NCBI RefSeq assembly: GCF_040954835.1
Contig: NC_090699.1
Span: 16,361,817 to 16,425,816 of the forward strand
DNA from: Lepisosteus oculatus
Taxonomy: Eukaryota > Chordata > Actinopteri > Semionotiformes > Lepisosteidae
Length of the DNA: 64,000 nucleotides
Direction: 5' to 3'
The notes beneath the pieces are model-generated. The model searched no databases. It had not been told where the DNA came from and saw nothing but the letters and a program-made list of their open reading frames with translations. The translations under genes and the position numbers were made by a program. Of this stretch, positions 10,540-23,400 are shown piece by piece; position 1 is the first letter of the stretch, and the number at the start of each line of letters is the position of its first letter.

Positions 10540-10799
10540 TCCTGCACACAATGGAGATTGTTCACACTGGCTCATCCTGGAAGCACACGGACGCACACGG
10601 AGTGACGGAGCTTTTCTAATTAGTCCCCGAAACAGGCGCTCAGAGCCACAGTCCCAGCAACTGTATCTACAACGAGACAGTAATGAGATACTACAGACAG
10701 AAGGGGAATTCTCAGGCTGTGCAGAGACCAGTCAGTGAGACCAGGAGCTGTCTAAACAGGGCATAAGTAAGCAGAGAATACAATTCCCTAACGTGGGTT

Positions 10800-11340
10800 T
10801 TCGCTCCTTGTAGGAGAACAATGATGGTGTTAGTGCCGTTATTCCCCCAGTAGTAGGTGTAACACGTGTTTATTTGTAATATTATTACTGTCAGATGGAA
10901 CTTGCGAAGGTTTGGAAAGTCTTATCAATCCGGCCATCCGAAACAAAAAACATCAGAATACATTATTCGCAGGCGGCCGACTAATCCTCACTCCTCATTA
11001 GTAACTAGGAGTTACTCGGCTGATGAGCGTTTCGTGTTTACTGTACCGCATTCGTCTCTGGGGGAGTCTCCGCTTTCATCCCCCGTGCTCTGAGGATCAA
11101 TCCCGGGTTGTTTCGCCGAGTGCGGGCGCTCGGTTCTTCTCGCTGAGCCCAGCCGAAGGACTCGGAGAACCGAGCGCACGAATCCTTTGGCGATCCGCTG
11201 ACAGGGTTCGTGCCCGGAAGGTGGAGGCGTTCGCCTGCTGCCCAGCTCTCTCATCCGAAACGGGAACCTTCTCCGCCTCGCAGGAAGACTGTGCGCTGGT
11301 TTCAGACACAGATCACCTGACCCCGATGAGCTGTAGGCTG
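10800..11340 (-). promoter_or_regulatory. CpG-rich upstream region of BTN-like gene 1
   Basis: GC- and CpG-rich sequence (for example cgggcgctcggttcttctcg) lies 0.5-0.8 kb upstream of the start codon. A possible minus-strand donor, GGGGTCAG then GTGATC at 11317, would end an untranslated first exon. It resembles the clearer GGATCAG-GTGAGA donors of genes 2 and 3. No TATA box was recognised. Confidence 0.4.
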
Positions 11341-11994
11341 CAAGAGGTTTTACCATCTACCCGTCTTTCATTTCTGCCTTGTATTTGAAATATTACATGG
11401 CTTTTATAGATCAAGCTCCCTCGAACACTGCCAGACAAATTAGCCAACAGCTCAGTTCCGCAGAGTGGCTCTTTGAAGACGCGGTCAGGGTCAGGAGCTC
11501 GCCGAGTGTGGGTCTATCACCCGATACGACCTGTTTCCAGTCCGGCTGCAGTAGACATCCTCGACTCAACATTTCATCCTTGGGTCTTGACAAGCGCTGT
11601 ACTGCTTCACACGCACATTTCTGCTTCTCTCTTTCACTTTCTCTCTCTCTCTCCAGATGAAAACCCGGTTTTTGCATTCGGGAAAACCTATCGGTTTATC
11701 ACGTTGTAGCCCAAGAGCGGCCAGACTTCCTCAGAGACACGTTGGAGGAAGATCTATATTCAGATCTGTATAAGATAGAGACCCGCAAGGGCGTATCACG
11801 TTTTCGTGAGCAAAAAGCTAAAATAATCCCTTCTTACTTTCCAACTTTTTTCCATCCTGTAATTTTTTCATTATTTTGTCAACCCGTAAAACGTATTTTA
11901 ATATCGTGTTTTATAAACTACACTGCATTATAGAAATATGACTTTATGAAAACTAAACTTTGCGTTTGCCCTAAAAAGATCGTTTTAATCATTC

Positions 11995-12125
11995 TTACAC
12001 TTATATAGCGCTTTTCTGGACACTCCCCTCAAAGCTCTTCACAGGTAATGGGGATCCCCTCCACCACCAGTGTGCAGCCCCACCTGGATGATGCACACAG
12101 CTCTCTGTATCACAATGGATTCCAG
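11995..12125 (-). repeat. 3' tail of 5S-derived SINE
   Basis: The plus strand reads tatagcgcttttctggacac followed by ctccaccaccagtgtgcagc and cccacctggatgatg. This is the reverse complement of the tail found at 39480-39570, 45835-45945 and 47655-47770. Confidence 0.75.
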
Positions 12126-13373
12126 ATGGGTTGTATTTAAGTCATGGGACACCCGTTAAGTATGTGTTGTTGGTCTGAGGGACTACTGCTAATATACTGC
12201 AGAGAGGTGTTAAATGTTAATGACAAAATTATACAGATTATGACCTTGATTGCTGCAGTGCAACAAAATCGATAAGATATATTGTAATATTATTATATAA
12301 TGTAACACAACAGGAGCTCTGGCCGGCACCCTTGCCACATGAGGTCAGCCCATCGGGGGCTCGAACCCATGACTCCCACGTCACTCAGCAGGGACCCAGC
12401 CCGGTGAGCCAAAGAGAGATCTCCCTACAGCCCAGTGGCTGTAATCCTGCTATCACAGGGAAGGGCGGCGACGTCACCTGCTCTGGTACGCCAGCTCTTA
12501 CACACCCTGATGGCCGTATGCGTTACAATAATATATATGACTCAATAGTAAAGTAAAACAGGTAACAATTTCTAACATTTATGTCTGGTGATATCTGATC
12601 TCTTATGCTGCATGAAGTTCCATGCACAGCCTTTGACACCCCCCGAGTGCAGTAATGTGAGTATTTATTGTTACACATTGTACTTTTAGCAAACACATTT
12701 TATCGATCATCAGTCTTAGTAGATGACCCTTGAAGAATACTATTTTGAAATGACTGTAAGTATGTTCTAAATCAAAAATTCAAATCAGAACAACCGAGAT
12801 CCTATGAACACCCCATCAGGACAGCTGAAGAGATAATACAGGCTAGGTGTGCAGGTGAAGGTACTGTCTAAGTATCAATTGAATGTGCAGGTTAAATGTT
12901 GGCGAAATGTGGTGAGACATGAAGCTCCTTGACACAGCCTCAGCTAACATTTACGTTAAAGCAGGAGTGGGCAACTCCAGACATTCAGTGCCAGACTCCC
13001 GCAGGTTTCACAGACGCCTTTCAAATAACATCTGACAGATCTGCGTTCTTTTCCCCACTCCGTTCAGGGAGGTTGTGGATGTCCGAGATGGAATTAAAAC
13101 TAGAAGTTAATGCAGCACTCCAAAATTCTAACTCTGATTGGATGTTAAGGCAAAAAGTGTCCAAGTTCGAATTGTATATACTGTACATATAAATATGCGT
13201 TACCCAGGACAGGAGTAAGACACTAAATTACTTGTTTCCACACATAATAACAAGATATAACTCATTGTAAGCAACTAAGTGTAACTTGACTTTTTTTTTT
13301 CCAAGCATTCCCAGGCAGTCACAGTTCAAGAAACACATGAAAACCAAGGCAGGTTTGTATTTGTGTGTCTCAG

Positions 13374-13379
13374 TTTATT
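13374..13379 (-). promoter_or_regulatory. Candidate polyadenylation signal of BTN-like gene 2
   Basis: AATAAA on the minus strand, about 570 bp downstream of the stop codon at 13952. It is the clearest hexamer found there; nothing else confirms its use. Confidence 0.35.
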
Positions 13380-13951
13380 TGTACAAAAGTGTTTGAGAAC
13401 AAGCAGTGCTTTGATGATTCATCATACTCTTTTCACTACCTTTACTTGTGGAAACCAAACTACGATCCATTAGTTTCTGGAGACTGTTCAATGTCATTTT
13501 CTGTACATCAACTGAAATTGTATTCAATGTAGTTTTCTTTAATATTAAACAAGAGAAATGCATCCGCTGACAATGCAGCTTTTCCTTTGTCCAGATACAG
13601 AATACAATTACTGCATGCATTGTGAAGACCAGAAGAAAACAGCTTAGAAGAAGAGGCACTTGTGGGCTCAGTGTACATCCTCCCTATCGTGTTCAATCTG
13701 CTTTCTTTGGCAGAGTAAATAAATATAAGGTATTAGAAACCATGTTTTTTTCCAACATTGGGTACAGAAAGTTTAGGAAACATCACAGATTCAGAGAAGA
13801 GTATTAACGATTCCAAATGACGACTTAATGCGTTTTAATTTAGTTAAGTTTAATACTACTAGTCCGAATAAAGGATAGCCGTTATATTACTATTCATCAT
13901 AATCCAAGAGCTGGGAGTGAATCAGTCTGTTTTCACGAGTCAGTGATGTTT

Positions 13952-14493
13952 TTAATCTCCACAGTGGACAGGAGGCAGCAGCACAAGGTCCTTATCTGAA
14001 TCCCAGGTATATAAAAACGGATAGATCTTCTCCCCCTGACTAAACTCCATGTCGGTGAACGTGAAGATGTGAGTCCTGGACTCCACTATGTAAAAGGAGA
14101 CCTTCCTCTCCTCGATATCCACACACACCCCCAGCCTCCTGGGCCGCAGACTGAGGGGGAGATCCGTCGCAGGGTCAGTGAGAGCAGAGAGCTGAAAAGA
14201 GTCCGGAGACGAGTTGCATTCCAGACCCCAGTAACCCCCTTTGGGAGTGAAGTCGAACCTCCCTTTCCTCTGCGCAGACTCTCTGCTCACTCCTATTCTC
14301 CAGTCCTCGTTGCCCTCCACCTCCCAGTAGTGTCTCCCGCAGGCGAGGCCGTCCCGGCTCAGCACACACCACGTGTAATCAAATCTCTCCGGGTTGTCCG
14401 GGAGATCCTGCTCCTCTCCCACTCTCACCCTCTTGCCGTCCTCGGACAGGGAGAGCTCAGGGTGAGCTGTGTCGGGGTCCAGGGTCACGTCAG
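13952..14493 (-). CDS. B30.2 exon of BTN-like gene 2
   Basis: It starts ADVTLDPDTAHPELSLSEDG and contains GRHYWEVEGNEDWRIGVSRE, VCVDIEERKVSFYIV and FTFTDMEFSQGEKIYPF, ending PPVHCGD. At 180 residues it is slightly longer than gene 1. Extra residues (LECNSSPDSFQ) fall in the variable loop after GYWG, a region known in B30.2 proteins to shape ligand contact. Confidence 0.92.
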
Positions 14494-17400
14494 CTGTGGG
14501 AATAAATGGGAGACGTCAGGACGGCGAACATTAAAAACCATTCTAATCTGGAAGCACCTGAATACACATACTGTATATGAAATAAAGAAACTACACCCTC
14601 TGCTTGTGGATATGAAGGACGTAAGTAAATTTGACATTAGAAAACATTCTCCTGTGGGACCAGTAATCTAGGTAAGGAGAGTTTAGACTACATGCATAAA
14701 GTGTAAGCGATGTGACACTAATCTTAGACTCAGATCCGTTCAAGCACTATAAAATAATAAAACAGCTTTCTTAGAATTCCAATAGGGAAGACAAGAGCAA
14801 GCAGAGAGAGAAAGACGAATGGAGAGAGAAGGAATTAGGAAACACTACTTATGGAGCTATATAAAACTACACGCAAGACTCTGGTAGCAGGGCTACATCA
14901 GCACACAGAATGCAGAGAATGAAGGGGTGAAGAAGAAATGAACACAGAACACGAACTAAGAAACCACAATCTGAAGACGTACAGAGGCCTGAACGTGCAA
15001 AGTGGACAAGAGGAAAGGAAAGACCATTTAGTAAGTATAATTGTCTAAAATAGAAAGACAACAGGCTGGTTTGATCAAGAGGATGCACTCCAGCAGTGGA
15101 TAGTTAATGGACAGGCAGCAATGAGGGAGTCTCTGAGGCTGCTATTTCATCAGTGTGCACCAAGGGAGGCAGGGTTGGGGTTAAAACTGCCCTTCTGCAT
15201 GTTACAATCGCATATATTTACTGTGTCTTCATCCTCAACAGGAGACAGACCTACCTGCAGCACTGCACAGCCACTGCCACTCTGGAACACAGATACAGGC
15301 ACTGTTAATCACAGACACACACTGAACACAGAGATACACACACTGTTGGTCATAGACACACACTGAACACAGAGATACAGACACTGTTAATCACAGACAC
15401 ACACTGGAACACAGAGATACAGACACACAGTGAACACAGACTCACACTGTGCACCATAGTGTTAAATACAGGGACTGTAATCTGAGGACACGTGGGAAAG
15501 GTTTCTGCTTGGCATCCTCCATCCTGCATGATTCCTCTGTAACAACTGGTGCTCTGTTTACATCTGGTTTATAGAAGGGCAATACGTGGAAGTGGAATGG
15601 GCAATTTATTTATTATTTATTACTTATTATTACAACTGTGCAATAGTTGCAGTAGTTACCTACTGTGTGCAATACGCTTGGGAGTGTGCAATAGCTATAC
15701 TGTGTATTACATCTTCCTTGTGTTCTGCACATTCATACTTTGTGTGTGTGTGTGCTTTTTCTGTTTTGTTTGTAATTCTTTATTCCATTTTTTAAAAACT
15801 ATTTATTGTATTACTACATTTGTACTGTACCGTGCTGATTGTGCCTGGCTGCTGTAGCACATTAATTTCCCACATGGGATTAATAAAGTACCTACCTACT
15901 CCTACAGCTGATTCTGAATCTCACCTCTATCATTGCAGTCTCATCTATTAACCAGTGATGAAGCAAGCAGCTGCCCATTCCAAATTTATAACCAGGATAA
16001 CGCTGGCCAATCCAATGTATTCCCATACCAGTAAGTACATTTCCTAGAGTAACACACCTGATTTGGGGAGAGGAGCATTCTTCACAGCATCTGTAAATTG
16101 TAAAAACAGAGGTTACAAACTAGGGGAACCAAACCAGCACATTTGGTTGCTAGTGACTGATTGATCTGAGGATCTCATCTAGCTGCTGAAAGAAGCCAGG
16201 GTGTCAGCTCCGACCACATGGCTGGGTGGTTTGTTCCACACTCCCACCACCCTTTTTGTGCAGATGTGCCTCCTATTCTTGGTTATAAGGGTACTCCCTC
16301 CTAGTTTCCACTGGTGTCATCTGATAGCGTTTCACTGCAGGTTCTGAAGCACAGTCCATCAAAGGACAGCTCAACACAGTAAACACGGTGATTGCCGGCT
16401 ATGACTCTTAAGACGTTTTATCCAACAAGCACTCACCCAGTTCTGTAAGGATGACAGGAATGGCTGCAAACAATAAAACATTTGTTAGATTATATAGTCA
16501 GATCAGCCGTAGTTAAACTTGTTTAGTGTCCAAACTTATTCCAGCACATATGAATCACCTAATTAACAACATATATATAGACAAACCTTTCTAAAAACAT
16601 CTAATTAAGTCTTTTTATGACAATGTTTCAGACAGGTGTCCTTCAAAGGTGTCCCTACTGAAGACGATTACTCACCTTTCCACGTCGTCTGTATTTCCTC
16701 ATCTGGAAGAGGCAGACAGGAGAGTCAGTAAGCCTGGGTATTGGTGTCAGCACTAACTGGCCTTCAAAAGGCTCTTGATCTACAAACAAATTAAATGCCA
16801 TTTCTGATGGGTCAAACTCTATGCATGCTTTTATATCTGGCAATGCATTGGGAAAATACTATGTTTGGGATATTTATTGTATAGTACCTTTATCTCTAGT
16901 AGTATCTGACAGGGGCTGCTACTCACAGTACCATTTATTAAAGTAATAAAACACTAGGACTAACTTCAGCTCCAGCCTGTATGGAGATCATTAATATTAC
17001 AGTCTGAGCAAGAAAGAAAGTGAGTGAGCCAGGTGTACAGTAGCAGGTATGTTTTGCTGAACTGTGAAGCTAAATTCAGAGTTAAAGTCCTTCTGCTTGT
17101 GAGGTGAAGCTCCCATTAGATCTGAACTGAATCCTGCTGTTTCATGGGTACCAGCTGTATCAGACAGGCTGGCGAAGATCCTGTACTGACTGCAGTCTGG
17201 AGAGGTGTGTTCATTAGAGTGTGTGACCCTGATATATTAATCAGCAGTTGTATCAGAGAGGGTGAGAGAAGATCCTGTACTGTCTGCAGTCTAGAGAGGT
17301 GTGTTCAGTAGAGTGTGTGACTCTGATATATTAACCAGCAGCTGTATCAGACATGCTGGTGAAGGTCCTGTACTGACTGCAGTCTGGAGAGGTGTGTTCA

Positions 17401-20400
17401 GTAGAGTGTGTGACCCTGATATATTAATCAGCAGTTGTATCAGACTGTGAGAGAAAATCCTGTACTGACTGCAGTCTAGAGAGGTGTGTTCAGTAGAGTG
17501 TGTGACTCTGATATATTAACGAGCAGCTGTATCAGACAGGCTGGTGAAGATCCTGTGTTGATCGCAGTCTAGAGAGGTGCATTCAGTGGAGTGTGAGGGC
17601 TCTGACTTCACTGCTCCTCAAACACTGGCACACTGTTGGAGCTCATCAGATCGGATCAACACAGGACAGGGCTTCGAGGAGATTGAGGCCAGTACTGAGG
17701 AACAGCCTGCTCTCACCAGCTCACACTGTCTCTCTCACTCTGTGACACAAGGAGACAGAGCCTGTGTAGATCTTCCAGCATGGCCTCAGTGAGACAGTGC
17801 AGACCACAGCGGAAGTGCTACCCAGGGATCAGCTCTACTGGGGTCTCTGATAGGGATGAGCTTCTGTGTAGTTCCCAGATGCTTACTTTGGTGTCATAAA
17901 ATAGTACATATTAAAGTAGAACAGTACTTTGTAAGTCCTAATATTCCAAATTATTTCAAAGTGTACTGTTACAGCCTTAGGTGACTGAGAAGTGTCTCTT
18001 AGATATTAGATAAGGTTTGTGACACTTGGAAGAAGAAACACTTCTATCTTCAAAGCGGAGAGGATGCTTGCTGAGGTCCCTTGAGCAGAAACAACTGTAA
18101 TAAGTTTACCTTAGTATACCTAGGCAAGTTGTGGGTTAATGATTGTCAAGGAGCTCTACAGACACACACAATATAAGACCACATTCAGAGCACAAGAGGA
18201 GGAGGAAAGAAGAAGCAGCAACAGAAAGAAGAGAGAGGAGTCCAGAGGAGTTGGGACTTGAAGCTTGCTCCAGGCGAGAGCCCCTGCTTCTTAATCATCC
18301 AAATCAAACCTGACTGAGGCTAAGTATTTGTTAGAGAGAGCATGCTATTCTGTGTTTTTAGGGAACTTGGGTTTCCTGGTACCTCAGTTAGAAACATCTT
18401 TCCCGATTAGGGTGCATTTTATGGATAGGGATATAGGCTTTATTTTCTGGCATCCAGGGTGCAGAGAAAGCAATTTAACTGCAGGTTACTTTTCGTTTAG
18501 TTAGAAGGCAGCTCATCTCTTGAGTGGCCTCTGTAGGCATATTGAGAGTTTAATGTTTGGTAGCAGTCTGGGGTATTCTGGGTGACCAGAATGTTAGGCC
18601 TCAGAAACGCCTTGTTTGTAAATACTGTATATAAAGTAACTTGTGTGTTGTATGTTGTGTGTAGTGTAGTTTGTGTCCTGTCATTCTACTAAATATTTGT
18701 TTTAACCAAGTGTGCCTGGATTATTGCTCTCCTCAACAAACCTGTGCTAGAGAACCTCTAATTATACCAACCACTCGGGTATACTGCTAGAAATCACTTA
18801 CAAGTCAGGGTTATGATTAAGTATTTCCCTGACTGACTTAACTGCTCGGTCAATTCCTGATTTTCACCAGTTTTGTAGCGCCCCATTTTAACAGTATCTA
18901 CATATACTTATAAGCGCACATTTCCAGTTATAATAACAGTGATTGGATTCTACAAGGTGCCCTATATGAGCGATAATGTGTCTGTTGTTACTGACTGACT
19001 GAGCCAAGGTAACTGAGACTCTGTTTCTAAGGTGTGAATGAACTCACTACTCTTGTGCCAAAAATAAACATTAACACTGTTTCCCCAGGAGGTGAGAAAC
19101 AAGAATAAGGAAGTGTTGGGCAGCTTCACAAAGGAAAAGCTCAGATGTTCTGTTTCTACAGAGATATTCATAGAAGAATTTCCAAAGGGTTTCAAACTAA
19201 CACTTTCACCAAGTATAAGGTCAAAGCTGTGAGGATCATCTGTGAGAGAGTTGCTTGAACACTAGAGGGGCTGGTTCTGTAATGATAAAGACAGCTGGTG
19301 AGGGTCAGTACTGGTTCTGACTGATAGAAACACAGCCCATGCTGTAGATCTCCCACTGCAGTAAATTCTGAGAAGATGATCTCCTGACCTGGTCTTTGTA
19401 CACAAACCCCTGTTCTCAAGACTACATGAACTGTCATACAGTGGTGTTTAAACCCCTCCTCACACAGACATTCAGACATACATCTCTAATGAGCACATAC
19501 TGTCCATTCTCCTCCACTGGATCACCAGAAGTGCTGACGCTGCTACAGTCAGAGCTGCTGTTACACAGAGAGCCACCATCCATCCAGAGGGTCCAGGGAA
19601 AAAGTCTCCTGGAAAACAGCAGAGGAATAGGATCCCACAGGAACTGAAACACAGATCGCTAGACGCCTGGATTCCCCAAAATGAATCCAGGGACAAAGAT
19701 AAAGGAAGGCACAACCCACAAATGCAGAATTGCAAGCACATGAGTTACTGGGCGTAATATTAAAAGACCAGTTTTCACATGCACGGTCTGCTCTTGGCCT
19801 TTTTCTCAGATTTAAGCCACTTGATGTCTCTAGACAACAACATTTCAAAATAAACCATTAAATCTCAAATCACAGTTCATCCAGAATCCCCAGATCATTC
19901 TCACCTTACAGCAGGAATGGGAGAACAGCCCTTCCACTGACAAGCTTTCCCCTTCCCCAACAAAAACCAAAAATATTAATTAATTTCAGTCCACATTATT
20001 TCAAATTTTACAGATATGGAATAAACTAAATTCTCTCAACTGGTATAAGTCTGGCTTAATAACTGGCCCCCAGTCCTTTGTTTGTCTCCCATAGGTGACA
20101 CCCAGGACAGCGGTGTGGAGCTGTGGTCAGGGTTCTGGATCCCAGGTGAGTCACTGTACCCTGAACAGTGCCTCCTGTGAGCTGTTCCAGTTTCAAACCA
20201 CTTCATACAATACAGGGCCATAGGGGACCCCAAGGGGCACAGCGCAGGATTACAGCCTGTCTGGGAAGCCAGACCATCGCAGGCACACAGACACTCACAC
20301 ATGGGCTGATATTCAGCCCACCTTACAAAATATGGAGATAATATACAAACTCCACCAAATACCCAACTTTATAAATGGGTGCTAATATTAGAATGTCTTG

Positions 20401-23400
20401 GATAAAAGCGTTAGCCAAGTAGAGTGTTGTGACCCTGATATATTAATTTATCAGTTTCAAAATTGATATTTATCCATGATGGCCTCTGCTTATTCCAGGA
20501 TTTGCCACAACGGTACTCTCTTTCAAGCGCCTCTTTCTTTTTAAATCTAAGACTTTGCTCATGACTTCTCGCCCATGGACTTCCTTGTGAAACCCCCTTG
20601 CACTCTTATCCTCTGATGCAACGATGTCAAAACGCCTCCACTGAGGCAAAGTTGGTTTCAGTCACAGAGAAGGAACTTATTTACAGCATGAACCCTGTCC
20701 CAGTCATACCCATCGCAGGGGTAGAGACTTTAATACATTAGCCAGTCCCCAGATTGGGTGTACAGTCCCAGGCAAAAGTATTCACTCCCCTCTGATGATG
20801 TATTTTGTTGAATTTCAGATGTTTATTCAGCCAGTTTGTAACCACTTTATCCAATACAAAGTCACGGAGGAGCAGGAGTCTGTTCCAGCTGGCAACAGAC
20901 TCCAGGCTGGGCACACCCTGCACGGAATGGGCGGGCACACACACACACACTCGCAACAGGGACAACTTTAAAGCCGCCAGTCAACCCTCCAGGATGCCTC
21001 TGGACTGTGGTAGGAAACCCACGCGAACGCAGGGAGAACATGCAGACCCCAGGGCGCCAGCACTGTGCCGCCGTGCACAGAAAACAATTCAACACCTAAA
21101 TTAGCTGATTAGTAATGCTTGTCTAATTATGTAGATCAGTGATTCCACATCATGGGAGATTATTGAAAAGGAGGCGAATAATTTTGCAAGGTACTGTAGT
21201 ACAGGAATATTTTCATATCTAAGAACTTGGCACACCAGATGAAACGTTTATTTTGGCCGAAGTATTTTAAAGACAACTTGTCTGCCTGCGTGCTAATAAG
21301 GTGTCAGATCCACAGCTCTGTTGCTCCGTATCCTGTCCCACAGAATCAGCCTGGAACACTGCCATCCATGAAGCAGCACTGCTCTATAAAGCGACGAACT
21401 GAACTCCAACTCTACACTGTATTTCGTGATGCACTTTTCCTGCCCCGGATTTTCCACCAATGGGTTTTACTTTCCTTGCCTCAACATGTGTTTTAAAATT
21501 GAAAATGAAAATTCCTCACAAAAAGCAACTCGGGCTACAACAACTGTGTCACTTTACAGTATGTGGCTCAAAATGTATGTGGATGTCAGTTTCAAAACCA
21601 TGGTTTACCCAACTATTCAGCGTGAAGCTGATCTCGCACAGAGGATGGTGCTCATCCAGTCACCGTCACAGGCAGCTCTGTTAGAGGGCCCAGGAGGCCA
21701 GCTAAGGGAAAGTCAGCCACAGCTTCCGACTATTTCTAGTCCAGAGAGGACAAAAAGGAAACCAAACCCATCCAGCCCAGCTATCGAGTAAGGTTACTCC
21801 GCCCCTTTGGAAATTCAAGGGAAAGGGAAATGAAAAGTAGATGATTAAGAAACCAAGAAATACAGTATGCTATAAGAATCTCTTAAAAGCCAATCACATG
21901 AATGTAAGGATCATTAGCACAAACATTTCGACTACTGATAAGGTGGGTGGAGTGGAGAGGGGTAAGGCTGAGGAAGGATTCCCTCCGAGATCCCAGAGGG
22001 GATTTCCCAAAAATAACAAGAAAGGTCATGGGATGATGACAGTGCGGATGATCAGATTCGTCATTGTGACCGGCAGATTTTCCATCGCTGTCCTTAAACG
22101 CACATGTCACGCATTCAGAGTCAGTCTGCTGCCTTGACTTAATCAGAGGCTTTGAGGACTCGACACACCAGAATTGGTCATCTCTAGAGCTGCAGTCTTC
22201 TCTATTCAGGACTAAGAAATTGCCACTCCTCTAGCCTTTAAGGCAGGAGTTTCTTTGAAGCGTGGGAATGTATCTGGTTATTCCTGTCCTGTAACATTGC
22301 CTAATTAAAATGTAAGATCTAACTATGAATCCTGACGTTCTACGTGCCTTTTAATTGCTACCTTTTTCAGACCCACTTAACCACCCTTAAATAACTGAGC
22401 TCAAAGAAATGTTTCCCCATTTTGTATCAATAGAATGTAATTCATGTTTTGGCTTCCTGCATGCAACACTCTTTACTTGTCTATATTAAATGACTTACAC
22501 CGGGTGTTCACCTGGTCTTGCGTTCTAAGTCTGAATTTCCTTGCAGTGTACACGGTGTTTAATAACCCTCCTCTTTTGAAATAACTGCCAAACTTCACTA
22601 GTTCACCAGATTCATCAAAATAAATGAGGAAGAGCAGCTATCCGAATACAGATCCTTTAGGCCCACTGACCACATCACCTCTCCTCTGTTCTCTATCCAT
22701 GAAACATTTAAAATATTTTTACATAAATATACTTACATCCAAATATAGTATATTGCATGCACTATGACCTTTACTCTTCAAAGAACTATAAAAATACTGA
22801 ATTAAGACTGATTGACATATAGACGGTCCTCTATCTCAATTCTAATTGTTTCCTTAACCTTATACACTTGTGACAAATATCTTTAATACTCACTGGGTAT
22901 GTGGAGCTGAGATCTCCAGTCTGGTTTAGGCAGAGCACTTCTGACCAGACAGGAGAAGATGTTGGACTCCTGCTGGACTGGGATGTAGCTGCTGACACTG
23001 AGGAACCCCTGACTGTCTCTGTCCACTGTGGTTCTGGACAGTGAGGTCACATCATGTCCATCCCTGTCTGTCCAGATCACTGCAGGTGCAGGGAACCAGC
23101 CCTCTGACCTGCACAGCAGCTGGGTCTGACCTCCTCCAGGGGAGTGGAGAGACACTGAGGGCTGGGAGCCCAGGGCTGTGGATTCGTCCCAACACAGATG
23201 TTTAAGTTATTAAAAGTATGACACAACACAAGCCTCTTTCTGACCCTTTAAAGCAAGTCCCTTGAGTTTGGCTTTCAGCAATTGTGAGAAGAAAAATGTA
23301 ACCAGCTGGGAAAAGGGCTATAAATGTCCTTTGTAACTGTATTGCAATCTTACACTTACTTTACTTATCATACACTTGCTCACACCTGAAGAAGGCTTCA

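Larger units (their letters stand above)
11341..13951. other. Intergenic DNA between BTN-like genes 1 and 2
   Basis: It contains a TCTC-type microsatellite at 11625-11655 and an inverted 3' tail of the 5S-derived SINE at 11995-12125. A tRNA-like segment with ccggtgagccaaag lies near 12390-12410. The rest is AT-rich DNA with no convincing gene. Downstream sequence of gene 2 lies at the right end. Confidence 0.5.

Noticed and set aside
13375-13696. Overlapping minus-strand frames of 94 and 62 codons
   Set aside because: They probably lie in the 3' UTR of BTN-like gene 2 upstream of its candidate polyadenylation signal; there is no domain or conservation in the paralogues.
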